The notes: a model not told the origin generated them from the sequence alone. A stretch of 64,000 bases of DNA from Devosia sp. 66-14 (GCA_001899085.1 MKVB01000005.1:158916-222915); one strand, 5' to 3'. Shown: positions 8,936 to 18,549, counted from the stretch's first letter. Program-made: numbers and translations.

Positions 8936-9238
8936 TCAGACCCTTAGAGCGCCGGACAGCCAGTCTCGATCCAAAGCATAGACATCGTCAGCGACTTTTC
9001 GCCACTTTTGCTCAATTGGGTACCAGACCCAGATGCCGGGAGCGTCAACCCGATAGCCAAACTCCATAAGGTCGGCACCGGGTCTGCCGATGAACAGGGC
9101 CTGCCCGTCATCCGAAAGTCTCGCCTCGTCAACTGGGTAGATGTACTGAAGCTGACTGGCCTCATCAAATCGGCCTTCCGCGTAGTAGGCGAAGTATGCT
9201 GTCGCTGCCGGCCATTCCGACGGATCAGGCGTCCGCAT
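8936..9238 (-). CDS. Small protein of unknown function in the deoC-aldehyde dehydrogenase interval
   Basis: A 100-residue soluble-looking protein rich in Tyr, Trp and Asp (segments AYFAYYAEGRFDEASQLQYI, APGIWVWYPIEQKWRKV). No signal peptide or membrane helix. I do not recognise a family. Its ATG overlaps the stop codon of deoC by one base (TGATG) and it ends 16 bases before the dehydrogenase gene, so it is translated as part of the operon and is very probably real. Confidence 0.75.
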   Translation of the reverse strand: MRTPDPSEWPAATAYFAYYAEGRFDEASQLQYIYPVDEARLSDDGQALFIGRPGADLMEFGYRVDAPGIWVWYPIEQKWRKVADDVYALDRDWLSGALRV

Positions 9239-10275
9239 CACACCATCGGCATCCGGTAATCAGCCGCATAGTGTCCGGTCAGCGTGTGCTCCAGCTGGCG
9301 CTCGATGTCGGTGAGCAGGCTCGACGCGCCGAAGCGGAACAGGTGGGGCTGCAGCCAGTGGGTGCCGAGCTCTTCCTTGATCAGCGCCATGTAGTCGAGC
9401 GACAGCTTCGCCGTGGCGATGCCGCCGGCCGGCTTGTAGCCGATTTCGATGCCGGTTTCCTCGTGGAACCAGCGGATCATCCGCACCATCGACAGCGAGG
9501 TCTGAAGGTTGGCGTTGACCTTTTCCTTGCCGGTCGAGGTCTTGATGAAATCGGCGCCGGCCAGCATGCAGACCAGCGAGGCCTTGGCGACGTTGGTCTG
9601 GGTCGCCAGTTCGCCGGTGCCGAGGATGGTCTTGATATGGGCGTCGCCGCAGGCCTTCCGCATGGCTTTGACTTCGTCGTAGAGCGCCTGCCAGTCGCCG
9701 CGCAGCACCATGCCGCGCTCGATGACGATGTCGATCTCGTTGGCGCCGTCGGCGACCGAGGCTTCGATCTCGGCAAGGCGAGTCGATAGCGGCGCGAGGC
9801 CGTGCGGGAAGGCGGTGGACACCGCGGCGACATTGATGCCGGTGCCTTTGAGCGCATCGACGGCGGTCTTGACGAAGGAGTGGTAGACGCAGACCGCGGC
9901 CGGCTTCACCTCGAGGTCGGCGACGCCGAGACCATCGATGATATCCTGCCGGACCGGATGACGGGCCTTGGCGCAGAGCCGCTCGACGCGGCCGGGGGTA
10001 TCGTCGGAGTTGAGCGTGGTCAGGTCCATCAGCGTGATGGCCTTGAGCAACCAGGCGGCCTGAAAATCCTTCTTCACCGTGCGGCGGGCCGGCAGCGTCG
10101 CAGCGCGGCGCTCGAGCGCCGAACGGTTCATGCGCACGCGTTCGACCCAATCGAGATCGAGCGGGAAGCCGGGATTTCGGCGATGAGAGCCAGCAGACGA
10201 CCCAGCGGGGTCTTTCGACTTTGCCGCGGCTACAGGCTTGGTCCCGGCCGGTTGATCGACGACGCGCAGTTCCAT
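9238..10275 (-). CDS. deoC: Deoxyribose-phosphate aldolase
   Basis: About 345 residues. It cleaves 2-deoxyribose 5-phosphate to glyceraldehyde 3-phosphate and acetaldehyde. The Schiff-base lysine is in ADFIKTSTGK and the second conserved lysine in GYKPAGGI; VCVYHSFVK and DIVIERGMVL also fit the family. It is of the long type with an N-terminal extension of some 60-70 residues compared with the E. coli enzyme. ATG 10275 is chosen because GGAGG lies 7 bases upstream; an ATG at 10335 would overlap cdd and lacks such a site. Confidence 0.94.
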   Translation of the reverse strand: MELRVVDQPAGTKPVAAAKSKDPAGSSAGSHRRNPGFPLDLDWVERVRMNRSALERRAATLPARRTVKKDFQAAWLLKAITLMDLTTLNSDDTPGRVERLCAKARHPVRQDIIDGLGVADLEVKPAAVCVYHSFVKTAVDALKGTGINVAAVSTAFPHGLAPLSTRLAEIEASVADGANEIDIVIERGMVLRGDWQALYDEVKAMRKACGDAHIKTILGTGELATQTNVAKASLVCMLAGADFIKTSTGKEKVNANLQTSLSMVRMIRWFHEETGIEIGYKPAGGIATAKLSLDYMALIKEELGTHWLQPHLFRFGASSLLTDIERQLEHTLTGHYAADYRMPMV

Positions 10276-10334
10276 GGGATGGCCTCCTTGCCGCGGACCC
10301 TTAGCGGGATTTTGCGGCACTTTGCTGACTGCCA

Positions 10335-10742
10335 TTATCGGCCCAAAAACTCGGGTCCGAAAGAGTGCGGCAGCAGCTCGGCGATGGTCTGCTCGAGCGG
10401 CGTGCCGTCAATGCCGTGCGAGACGACGACGACGTCCTGATCGGCGAACTCGCGAATGCGCTGGCGGCAGCCGCCACACGGGGTGACCGGCGTCGCGCCG
10501 GGGCCGGTGGTGTAGACGCGCTTGATGCGGCGCCCCCCGCCGGCGAGCATGGCGGCAATCGCCGAGGGCTCGGCGCAGTTGCCGACCGGATAGGCGGCGT
10601 TCTCGACATTGCAGCCGACATAGATCTTGCCGTCATCGGCGAGGATGGCGGTGCCGACCTGGAAGTTCGAATAGGGCGCATAGGCTTTGGCGCGAACGGC
10701 TTCGGCGGCAGCCAGCAGCTGCGGGTCCAGCGGGTGAGGCAT
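10335..10742 (-). CDS. cdd: Cytidine deaminase
   Basis: A 135-residue zinc enzyme that converts (deoxy)cytidine to (deoxy)uridine. Motifs seen: VGCNVENAAYP, the CAEPSAI zinc/proton-shuttle motif, and PCGGCRQ with two zinc-binding cysteines. This is the short homotetrameric type. Its start codon shares one base with the stop of the upstream permease gene (TGATG), tying salvage chemistry to nucleoside uptake. Confidence 0.95.
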   Translation of the reverse strand: MPHPLDPQLLAAAEAVRAKAYAPYSNFQVGTAILADDGKIYVGCNVENAAYPVGNCAEPSAIAAMLAGGGRRIKRVYTTGPGATPVTPCGGCRQRIREFADQDVVVVSHGIDGTPLEQTIAELLPHSFGPEFLGR

Positions 10743-11707
10743 CAGCGCTCCTTGGTATAGGCGACGCCACCGGCCTTGGGGCCGACGGCCTTGCCGATGA
10801 AGCCGGCCAGCAGGATGACGGTGAGGATGTAGGGCAGCGCCTGGATCGCCTGCACCGGCACGCCGACGCCGAAGATCGAAGTGCCCTGCAGGCGGATCTG
10901 CAGCGCATCGAGGAAGCCGAACAGCAGGCAGGTGAACATCGCCGGCACCGGTTTCCATTTGGCGAAGATCAGCGCGGCGAGCGCGATGAAGCCCTTGCCG
11001 GCAGTCATGTTGTTGCCGAAGCCCGAGCCCTGGGCGATCGAGAAGAACGCCCCGGCAAGGCCGCAGAGGAACCCGGTGATCAGCACCGCCTGGTAGCGGA
11101 GCCTCGTGACCGAGATGCCGGCAGTATCGACGGCCTTGGGGTTCTCGCCGACGGCGCGCAGGCGCAGGCCGAAGCGGGTGCGATAGAGCACCCACCAGGT
11201 GATCGGCACGGCGAGGAAGGCGATGTAGACCAGGATATTGTGGCCCGAGATCAGCTCGGAATAGATCTGGCCGACCACCGGCACACCGGCCAGTTCGTTG
11301 GCAAAGGGCAGATCGATGTTCTGGAAGCGGCCGCTGACCGGCAGTTGCGGGGTGCGCCCGCCCTGCCCGAACCACTGAATGCCGAGGAAGGTGGTGAGGC
11401 CGGCCGCCAGCATGTTGATGGCGACGCCGGCGATCAGCTGGTTGCCGCGCAGGGTGATGGCGGCAGCCCCCTGCAGGCCCGCCGTGGTGATAGAGACGGC
11501 GAGGCCGGCAAGAAGCCCGAGCCAGACATTGGCGGTGACCGCCGCGACGGCGGCCGCAGCGAAGGCCGAGGCCAGCATCTTGCCTTCGAGGCCGATGTCG
11601 AAGACGCCGGCGCGCTCGGAGTAGAGCCCGGCGAGACAGGCGAGCAGCAACGGCGTCGAGAGCCGGAGCGTCGCATCGAGGGTGGAGAGAACGAGGCCGA
11701 GATCCAT
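10742..11707 (-). CDS. Nucleoside ABC transporter permease (NupC/YufQ type)
   Basis: A 321-residue polytopic protein. The start MDLGLVLSTLDATLRLSTPL followed by ERAGVFDIGLEGKML is the signature of the second permease in BMP-type (basic membrane protein) nucleoside importers. It lies 3 bases after the first permease gene and is coupled to cdd. Together with the genes at 11711-15489 it forms a complete importer in the inner membrane. Confidence 0.92.
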   Translation of the reverse strand: MDLGLVLSTLDATLRLSTPLLLACLAGLYSERAGVFDIGLEGKMLASAFAAAAVAAVTANVWLGLLAGLAVSITTAGLQGAAAITLRGNQLIAGVAINMLAAGLTTFLGIQWFGQGGRTPQLPVSGRFQNIDLPFANELAGVPVVGQIYSELISGHNILVYIAFLAVPITWWVLYRTRFGLRLRAVGENPKAVDTAGISVTRLRYQAVLITGFLCGLAGAFFSIAQGSGFGNNMTAGKGFIALAALIFAKWKPVPAMFTCLLFGFLDALQIRLQGTSIFGVGVPVQAIQALPYILTVILLAGFIGKAVGPKAGGVAYTKER

Positions 11708-11710
11708 GGC

Positions 11711-12847
11711 TCAGCTCCCCGACTTGACGCTGTTGGCTTCGATGGCGCCGGCCTTCTGCTGCGGCGACAGCGTCATGAAGATGCGCTGCAGGCCGGGACG
11801 GAACAACCCCTCCATCGCGCCGGTGAACAGGATCACCAGCGCCTGGATGACGACGACCATCTCCTTGCTCAACCCTGGAATGACGTATTGCAGCTCGTTG
11901 CCGCCCTGGTAGAGGGCGCCGAACAGCACGGCGGCGAGCAGGATGCCGACCGGATGGTTGCGCCCCATCAGCGCCACGGCGATGCCGACGAAGCCGGCAT
12001 CGGCGACATAATCGAGCACCAGGCGGTACTGCACGCCGACCACCTGGTTGACGGCCACCATGCCGGCGAGCGCGCCGGACATGGTCATGACGATCATGAT
12101 GATGCGGCTGTTGGACATGCCGGCGTAGCGGGTGGCGGTCGGGTTCTGGCCCAGCGCCCGCATGGCGAAACCGAAACGGGTGTGCCAGATCAGGATGTAG
12201 GCGCCGACGAGGCAGACCAGCGCCAGCACCAGGGTGAAGTTGACGTCGGTGTTCTTGAACCAGGGAATGAAGGCACCGAGCTTGGGCATGCGGCCCTCGG
12301 GAGCGATCATCGCGGATTCCGGCGCGAGAATGCCCGCCGGTTTCAAGACGTTCACCACCATGTAGACCATGATCGCCGCGGCGATGAAGTTGAACATGAT
12401 GGTGGTGATGACGACGTGCGAGCCGCGCTTCGCCTGTAGCCAGCCGGGGATGAAGCCCCACAGCCCACCCACCGCCGCACCGGCAACGATGGCGATCGGG
12501 AAGGTGATCCACCAGGGCAGGAACTGCAGCGGCAGCGCCACGGCGATGACGCCGAGGCCGGCGATATAGGCCTGGCCATTGCCGCCGATATTGAACAACC
12601 CGGCATGCGCCGCGACTGCCACGGCGAGGCCGGTGAACATGAAGTTGGTCGAGTAGTAGAGCGTGTAGCCGAAATTGTAGCCGTTGCCGAAGGCACCGGT
12701 GACGATGGCATTGAGGGCCGCCAGCGGATCCTGGCCGATGGCGAGGACGACGAGGCCGGAAACGATGAAGGCCAGCGCCAGGTTGAGGATCGGCAACAGG
12801 ACCACATCGGCCCAGCGCGGCAGCGGTTTGAGGATGGCTGAACTCAT
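11711..12847 (-). CDS. Nucleoside ABC transporter permease (NupB/YufP type)
   Basis: A 378-residue polytopic protein, longer than the partner permease, as usual for the first permease of BMP-dependent systems. Motifs such as FNIGGNGQAYIAGLG and AKRGSHVVITTIMFNFIA match this family. Its ATG overlaps the stop of the ATPase gene by four bases (ATGA). Confidence 0.92.
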   Translation of the reverse strand: MSSAILKPLPRWADVVLLPILNLALAFIVSGLVVLAIGQDPLAALNAIVTGAFGNGYNFGYTLYYSTNFMFTGLAVAVAAHAGLFNIGGNGQAYIAGLGVIAVALPLQFLPWWITFPIAIVAGAAVGGLWGFIPGWLQAKRGSHVVITTIMFNFIAAAIMVYMVVNVLKPAGILAPESAMIAPEGRMPKLGAFIPWFKNTDVNFTLVLALVCLVGAYILIWHTRFGFAMRALGQNPTATRYAGMSNSRIIMIVMTMSGALAGMVAVNQVVGVQYRLVLDYVADAGFVGIAVALMGRNHPVGILLAAVLFGALYQGGNELQYVIPGLSKEMVVVIQALVILFTGAMEGLFRPGLQRIFMTLSPQQKAGAIEANSVKSGS

Positions 12848-14466
12848 GAGCCCTGTCCTTGGGCCGCGACGCGCGCGGGGGCGGCAGCTTTCTTGTCGGT
12901 GACGCCGGCCATCATCAGGCCGAGCTCGCCTTCGGTGGCGGTTGCCGGATCGGCTTCGCCGACGATCTGGCCGTCGAACATCACGAGGATGCGGTCGGCG
13001 AGCGAGCGGATTTCGTCGAGCTCGACCGAAACGACGAGGATCGCCTTGCCGGCGTCGCGCATCTTGATGATCTGGTTATGGATGAACTCGATGGCACCGA
13101 TATCGACGCCGCGGGTCGGCTGGCCGACGATCAGCACGTCGGGGTTGCGCTCCATCTCGCGCGCCAGGACGATCTTCTGCTGGTTGCCGCCGGAGAAGTT
13201 GGCGGTCTTCAAGCGCTCGTTGGCCGGGCGGATGTCGAACTTCTTGATGCGCTCGCGCGCCTCGGCCTGCGCCGCGGCGCTGTCGAGGATGATGCCCTTG
13301 CCATAGGCCGGGTCATCCTCGTAGCCGAGCATGGCGTTTTCCCATTCCTCGAAGGCCGTGATCAGGCCCATGCGTTGCCGATCTTCCGGCACATGGGCAA
13401 GCCCGGCCTTCCTGGCGCGATGCGCACCGTCATCGCCTTCGAGCGACAGCGGCGTGCCCTTCAGGCGGACGATGCCGCTCGTCTGGTCGCGCATGCCGGA
13501 AATGGACTCGAGCAGCTCGGACTGCCCGTTGCCGGCGACGCCGGCAATGCCGACGATCTCGCCGGCCCGCACGGTGAAGCTCACATCCTTGACCCGGGTA
13601 ACGCCGAGGTCGTCCTTGACGACGAGGTTCTCGACCGAGAGGAAGGTATCGCCCGGCTTGGCGGCGGTCTTTTCGACCCGCAGCAGCACGCGGCGCCCCA
13701 CCATCAGCTCGGCGAGCTGCTCGGGATTGGTCTCGGAAGTCTTGAGCGTATCCACCATGGCGCCCTGCCGCATCACCGACACGTAGTCGGTAATGGCCAT
13801 GATCTCGCGCAGCTTGTGGGTGATGAGGATGATGGTCTTGCCCTGGTCGCGCAGGGTGCGCAGCACGCGGAACAGGTCGTCCGCTTCGGCCGGGGTGAGT
13901 ACGCCTGTCGGCTCGTCGAGGATCAACACGTCGGCGCCGCGATACAGCGCCTTGAGGATTTCGACGCGCTGCTGGGTGCCGACCGAGACATCCTCGATGA
14001 TCGCATCGGGATTGACGTCCAGCCGGTACTCCTTGGCCAGGCGGGTCAATTCCTTGCGGGCACGATCGAGGCTGGGCCCCAGCATGGCGCTGTCCTCGGC
14101 GCCGAGCACGACGTTCTCGAGGATGGAGAAATTGTCGACCAGCATGAAGTGCTGGTGCACCATGCCGATACCGAGCGCCAGCGCGTGGCGGCTGTCGGTG
14201 ATGGCATGCGGGGTGCCGTTGACGCGGATCTCGCCCGAGTCGGCGGTGTAGAAACCATAGAGGATCGACATCAGGGTCGACTTGCCGGCGCCGTTCTCGC
14301 CGACGATGCCGTGCACCGTGCCGCGCCGGACCTGGAGGTCGATGTCCTTGTTGGCATGCACGGCGCCGAAGCGCTTGTTGATGCCGATCAGTTCGATCGC
14401 GAGGTCTGATGCCGCGGCCGAAGACGCAGCGGCCACTTGTGGCCGCTGCGCAATGGGATCACCCAT
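12844..14466 (-). CDS. Nucleoside ABC transporter ATP-binding protein (two ATPase domains)
   Basis: About 540 residues with two ABC ATPase modules, as in sugar and nucleoside importers. The first has Walker A GENGAGKST, a degenerate signature (VSVGTQQRVEI) and Walker B VLILDEPT. The second has a degenerate Walker A (GVAGNGQSEL) and a signature FSGGNQQKIVLAREM. The second-site degeneracy is normal in this family. ATG 14466 is listed; a TTG at 14484 is in frame, would add six residues and lies 9 bases after the bmp gene. Neither has a strong ribosome site. Confidence 0.92.
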   Translation of the reverse strand: MGDPIAQRPQVAAASSAAASDLAIELIGINKRFGAVHANKDIDLQVRRGTVHGIVGENGAGKSTLMSILYGFYTADSGEIRVNGTPHAITDSRHALALGIGMVHQHFMLVDNFSILENVVLGAEDSAMLGPSLDRARKELTRLAKEYRLDVNPDAIIEDVSVGTQQRVEILKALYRGADVLILDEPTGVLTPAEADDLFRVLRTLRDQGKTIILITHKLREIMAITDYVSVMRQGAMVDTLKTSETNPEQLAELMVGRRVLLRVEKTAAKPGDTFLSVENLVVKDDLGVTRVKDVSFTVRAGEIVGIAGVAGNGQSELLESISGMRDQTSGIVRLKGTPLSLEGDDGAHRARKAGLAHVPEDRQRMGLITAFEEWENAMLGYEDDPAYGKGIILDSAAAQAEARERIKKFDIRPANERLKTANFSGGNQQKIVLAREMERNPDVLIVGQPTRGVDIGAIEFIHNQIIKMRDAGKAILVVSVELDEIRSLADRILVMFDGQIVGEADPATATEGELGLMMAGVTDKKAAAPARVAAQGQGS

Positions 14467-14493
14467 CGGGGTGTCGCTGGACAACTGCCGAAC

Positions 14494-15489
14494 TCAGGCC
14501 GGGCAGGTGTTGTCGGCGGTGTAGTCGTGGACGGTGATCGCGCCCGACTGGATCTCGGACGAGAAGGCGTCGACCTTGCTCTTGATGTCGTCGGTGATCA
14601 GCGCCTTGTTGTTGTCGTCGAGTGCGTAGCCGACGCCGTTTTCCTTGAGGCCGAGGACGGTGAGGCCGGGCTTGAAGTTCGCATCGGTAAGCGCGTTCTC
14701 GACGGCGACGTCGACCCGCTTCATCATCGAGGTCAGCACCGAGCCGGGGTGCAGGTAGTTCTGGTTGCTGTCGACGCCGATCGAGAACTTGCCCGCATCG
14801 GCTGCGGCCTGCAGTACGCCGAGGCCCGAACCGCCGGCGGCGGCGAAGACCACGTCGGCGCCGGCATCGAACTGCGCCTTGGTGAGCTCACCGGCGGTGA
14901 CCGGATCGTTCCATGCGGCCGGCGTGGTGCCGGTGTAGTTCTCGATGATCTTGACGTTGGGGTTGGCCGCCTTGGCGCCCTGGGCGTAGCCGCAGTAGAA
15001 CTTGTGAATGATCGGCACGTCCATGCCGCCGACGAAACCGACGGTGCCGGTGGTCGACTTCAGCGCCGCGATGGCGCCGACGAGGAACGACCCGGTATGC
15101 TCGTCGAAGATGATCGACTGCACGTTCGGCGCATCGACGACGGCGTCGATCACCACGAAGTGGGTGTCCGGGAACTCGGCGGCGACGGTGGTCAGCGCGG
15201 TGCCCCAGGAGAAGCCGGCCATCACGATAGGGTTGGCGCCCTGCGAGGCGAAGCGGCGCAGCGCCTGCTCGCGCTGGGCGTCGTTCTGCAGCTCGAGATC
15301 GGTGAAGCTGCCGCCGGTGGCCTTCTTCCAGGCCTCGGCGCCGTTATAGGCCGCCTCGTTGAAGGATTTGTCGAACTTGCCGCCCAGGTCGTAGATGACA
15401 GCCGGATCAGCGAGCGCCGCACCAGCGGCGAGCACCGACAACGCCACGCCAGCCGCGAGCGCAGTGATGCGCTTCGAAAAATAGTTCAT
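14494..15489 (-). CDS. BMP-family nucleoside-binding periplasmic protein
   Basis: A 331-residue exported protein with a clear Sec signal peptide (TALAAGVALSVLAAGAALAD). Family motifs seen: YDLGGKFDKSFNEAAYNGA, GSFLVGAIAAL, VGFVGGMDVPIIHKF and GVDSNQNYLHPGSVLTS. It captures nucleosides in the periplasm for the ABC importer encoded downstream and is the first gene of the operon running to 6547. GGGAG sits 8 bases before the start. Confidence 0.93.
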   Translation of the reverse strand: MNYFSKRITALAAGVALSVLAAGAALADPAVIYDLGGKFDKSFNEAAYNGAEAWKKATGGSFTDLELQNDAQREQALRRFASQGANPIVMAGFSWGTALTTVAAEFPDTHFVVIDAVVDAPNVQSIIFDEHTGSFLVGAIAALKSTTGTVGFVGGMDVPIIHKFYCGYAQGAKAANPNVKIIENYTGTTPAAWNDPVTAGELTKAQFDAGADVVFAAAGGSGLGVLQAAADAGKFSIGVDSNQNYLHPGSVLTSMMKRVDVAVENALTDANFKPGLTVLGLKENGVGYALDDNNKALITDDIKSKVDAFSSEIQSGAITVHDYTADNTCPA

Positions 15490-15604
15490 GGATCAGTCTC
15501 CCTGTATCGCGTCCGGCAACGGCACATGCCGCCCTGACAGCCCGGCGCGTTGGGAACGAATACAATCCTGCAAACCGGCGCTCTGCAAGAGGCGGCAGCG
15601 CAGA

Positions 15605-15624
15605 TTTTGACCAAGTGGGCAAAA
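15605..15624. promoter_or_regulatory. Imperfect palindrome upstream of the nucleoside operon
   Basis: TTTTGACC (15605-15612) and GGGCAAAA (15617-15624) form an inverted repeat with one mismatch and a 4-base centre, about 115 bases upstream of the binding-protein start. It may be an operator for a nucleoside-responsive repressor. There is no regulator gene adjacent. Confidence 0.35.
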
Positions 15625-15696
15625 ATCGTGCGGAGAAGGTTTATGTCGGCGGGGACCAGGGCTTCGATCCCCTGCCCGGCCGCGCCCGAGGCAGGT

Positions 15697-16158
15697 TCAG
15701 CCCGCGACCGGTTTCACCTCGACGCCCATCGCCTCACCGAAGCGCACGAAGAAACCGTCGATGATCTTCTGGGCGGAGCTGCCGATCAGCGACTTGCCCA
15801 GCTTCATGATGCCGCCATCGGCGCCGCCATTGGCGGTGAACACCAGCTCGGTGTGCGCACCGGCATCGGAGAGGACAATGTCGGCGGCGGCTTCGGCCTT
15901 GCCGAGCAGACCGCCGCGGCCCTTGCCGGCGAGCGTATAGCTCTGGGCGGGGACGATGTTGCGCAGCTCCAGATCGCCCGAGAACACCGGCTGCATCAGC
16001 CCCAGATTGACCTCGATCTCCAGTTCGAGCGTGCTCTCACCGGTCCAGTCGATGCGGCGGCAGCCGGGAATGATCGCCTTGAGCACCTGGGTGTCGTTGA
16101 GCGCCTGCCACACCTCGAGCCGCGGCGCCGAAACCAGGTACCTGCCGCCGAATTCCAT
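15697..16158 (-). CDS. CoxG/SRPBCC-family protein (carbon monoxide dehydrogenase subunit G-like)
   Basis: 153 residues. The N-terminus MEFGGRYLVSAPRLEVWQAL and IPGCRRIDWTGE are typical of the CoxG branch of the START/SRPBCC fold, and the C-terminal GSSAQKIIDGFFVRF fits. CoxG proteins assist CO-dehydrogenase-like molybdenum hydroxylases, but no such enzyme is encoded in this window, so the partner is unknown. ATG 16158 is preceded by GAGGAAA at good spacing. Confidence 0.85.
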   Translation of the reverse strand: MEFGGRYLVSAPRLEVWQALNDTQVLKAIIPGCRRIDWTGESTLELEIEVNLGLMQPVFSGDLELRNIVPAQSYTLAGKGRGGLLGKAEAAADIVLSDAGAHTELVFTANGGADGGIMKLGKSLIGSSAQKIIDGFFVRFGEAMGVEVKPVAG

Positions 16159-16395
16159 GCCGTCATTTCCTCGCCATTGTGCCGTCTGAAACCAAGCTAG
16201 TGCGTGGGACCGCAATGGACAACCGCGGCAGCGCTGCAACGGTTGCCGCAAACTTCTCGGCGGGCTCTTTTCGTGAGGCTTTTAAGCACCATATCGCGCA
16301 AAACAGGCGTGGCCGATATAAGCAACATTGGCAACTGACGCCGAGAACGTGAATCATGTCACCCCAAGGTGACCGATAGAGGGAAACGCATCCAA

Positions 16396-17583
16396 ATGGC
16401 CACTGAAGTGATGGAAAAGCCCCTGCAGTATCTCGACAAGGCGATGGGGGCGATCAAGCAGCTCGGCATTTGGCCGGAGCAGGCCGGCGAGCAGCCGATC
16501 ACCGGACTGCTCAACGAGATCACCGAGCTCGACGAGAACAAGGTCATCCTGATCGGCCGCACGCTGACCCAGGCGAGCGCCTTCAACGAGGTGGTGCGCA
16601 GCCAGGTCGCGGCGATGAATGTCGGCGAGCGCTACGAGGACATCACCAACGGCTTCAACTCGATCCGCGACGACGCCAAGGCCATGGTGGATCAGCTGGA
16701 CGACGGCAAGCTCGACCTGATGGAGCGGATCTCCAACGTCTGGATGAAGGTCAGCCGCGGCGACATCGCCTCGCGGTTCGACAAGATCCGCAACACCTAT
16801 CTCGACGTCTCCAAGGAGACCAAGAACCAGGTCGACCGCGAGCACACCATCCTCGAGGCCTATCGCGATTTCCGCGGCGCGCTGAAGCAGTCCGAAGTGA
16901 TGGCGCTGGAACTGCTCGATGTCGCGACCACGAAACTCGACGACAAGAAGAACATCCTAAAGGCGGCAGGCGATGCGCTGGCGGCCTTCACCGAAGGCAC
17001 GCCGGCCGATCGCGCCAAGCTGGAGATGGACCGCGACGAGAAGCTGCGCGACCTGCAGAACGAGGAGCGCCGCTACCAGATCGCCAAGGACCTGAGCGAC
17101 AACCTGACCATCTCCTACTCCACCTCGGAAGTGGTGATGGCGCGGCTGATGCAGACCACGCAGGCCAAGGAGCGGGTCTACCAGCAGGCGATTTCGTTCT
17201 TTTCGACCAACGAGACGGTGTTCACGGCGCTCAGCGCCTCGTTCACCGGGCTGTTCGGCCTGCACGAATCGACCGAAACGCTGAACGCCATGAAGGAAGG
17301 CATGTCCAAGAGCCTCGAGACGCTCTCGGAGATCGGCGACCGGGTGGGCGAAGCGGCGGTGAAGGCCGGCTACGGCCCGACGATCCGCGCCGATGCGGTC
17401 AAGAAGCTGGTCGACTCGGTGGTGACGTTCCAGGAGAAGTCGCGCGTCATCATCAACGAGATGCGCGTGGCGGCGACCAAGAACTCAGCCGAGATCCGCG
17501 ATGCGGTCGAGGACGGCAAGCGCCGTCTGGCCCAGTTGGCCGCGGACGGCAACGCGCTGATCCTCGAAGAAAAGAAGGCCTGA
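16396..17583 (+). CDS. Helical cytosolic protein, possibly TelA-like (first gene of a three-gene cluster)
   Basis: 395 residues, almost entirely predicted alpha-helical with long charged coiled-coil segments and no signal peptide or membrane helix. The pattern of an early ISNVWMKVSRGD..F segment, a central TILEAYRDFRGALKQSEVMA helix and a terminal VTFQEKSRVIINEMR helix followed by a charged tail recalls TelA/KlaA toxic-anion-resistance proteins. That is my reading of the layout and not a confirmed homology. It begins a same-strand cluster with the genes at 17608 and 18584. A GTG at 16369 is an alternative start. Confidence 0.75.
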   Translation: MATEVMEKPLQYLDKAMGAIKQLGIWPEQAGEQPITGLLNEITELDENKVILIGRTLTQASAFNEVVRSQVAAMNVGERYEDITNGFNSIRDDAKAMVDQLDDGKLDLMERISNVWMKVSRGDIASRFDKIRNTYLDVSKETKNQVDREHTILEAYRDFRGALKQSEVMALELLDVATTKLDDKKNILKAAGDALAAFTEGTPADRAKLEMDRDEKLRDLQNEERRYQIAKDLSDNLTISYSTSEVVMARLMQTTQAKERVYQQAISFFSTNETVFTALSASFTGLFGLHESTETLNAMKEGMSKSLETLSEIGDRVGEAAVKAGYGPTIRADAVKKLVDSVVTFQEKSRVIINEMRVAATKNSAEIRDAVEDGKRRLAQLAADGNALILEEKKA

Positions 17584-17607
17584 TTTGGAGCGCGAACGGG
17601 CTCGAAC

Positions 17608-18549
17608 ATGAGCACGACGACGGCGACTGCCGACAAGGCCCCGCTCGACGAGGTAATGCTGGCGATGGACGTGGTCGACACGCTCCGTCACCGGCAGGAC
17701 CTGGTGGAACGCGAACTCGCGGGCGATGCCCGCGAGAAGCAGCTGATCGACAAGTTGCGCGAGATCTATCACCAGCAGGGCATCGAGGTGACCGATGCGG
17801 TGCTGATGGAGGGCGTCAAGGCGCTCGACGAGAGCCGCTTCGTCTATACGCCTCCCAAGCCGAGCCTCGGGGTCAGCCTCGCCAGGCTGTTTGTCGGGCG
17901 CAAGAAATGGGGCCCGGCGGCCTTGGCGATTGTGCTGGTGCTGGTGGTGGGGCTCGGCGGCTACTTCTTCGCCTATCGCCCATACCAGGCGGCCCAGGTG
18001 GAAGGCGCCCGGATCGAGCTCAGCGAGAAGCTGCCGGCCGAGATGGATGCGCTGTACCAGTCGATCTTCGAAGAAACCAAGGTGCAGCAGGCGGTCACCC
18101 AGGCCGAGCAGATGCGCGGGCGCGGCAAGACCGCTGCGGCTGAAGGCAACCGGGCGGGCGCCGAGCAGGCGATCGCCTCGCTGACCGGGCTGCGCGACCA
18201 GCTCCGGCAAGAATATCAGCTCAAGATCGTCAACCGTGAGGGGCAGAAGACCGGGTTCTGGACCTTCCCCGAGATCAACACGGCGGCCACCAACTATTAC
18301 GTGGTGGTTGAAGCGGTGGGCAGCGACGGCAAGCCGCTGACGCTGCCTGTTGTCAACGAGGAGAACGGCCAGACCGAGAACGTTTCGATCTGGGGCGTGC
18401 GGGTGCCCGAAAGCACTTACCGGGCGGTCGAGAACGACAAGAAAGACGACGGCATCCTGCAACGCAACGTGCTGGGTGTGAAGGAATACGGTTTCCTCGA
18501 CGTCGACTATGTCATGCCGGTGCTTGGCGGAGCGGTGACACGGTGGTGA
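17608..18549 (+). CDS. Single-pass membrane protein of unknown function (cluster gene 2)
   Basis: 313 residues. The N-terminal 95 residues are charged (DVVDTLRHRQDLVERELAGD), followed by one membrane helix (WGPAALAIVLVLVVGLGGYF) and a C-terminal domain with a coiled coil (about 125-200) and a beta-rich end. The C-terminal part (TGFWTFPEINTAATNYYVVV; ESTYRAVENDKKDDGILQRN) looks like a small folded domain, either extracytoplasmic or cytosolic depending on topology. I cannot name a family with confidence. It lies 24 bases after the preceding gene. Confidence 0.75.
   Translation: MSTTTATADKAPLDEVMLAMDVVDTLRHRQDLVERELAGDAREKQLIDKLREIYHQQGIEVTDAVLMEGVKALDESRFVYTPPKPSLGVSLARLFVGRKKWGPAALAIVLVLVVGLGGYFFAYRPYQAAQVEGARIELSEKLPAEMDALYQSIFEETKVQQAVTQAEQMRGRGKTAAAEGNRAGAEQAIASLTGLRDQLRQEYQLKIVNREGQKTGFWTFPEINTAATNYYVVVEAVGSDGKPLTLPVVNEENGQTENVSIWGVRVPESTYRAVENDKKDDGILQRNVLGVKEYGFLDVDYVMPVLGGAVTRW

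Noticed and set aside
10275-10335. Longer deoC start at 10335
   Set aside because: Would overlap cdd and lacks a ribosome site, while ATG 10275 has GGAGG at ideal spacing.
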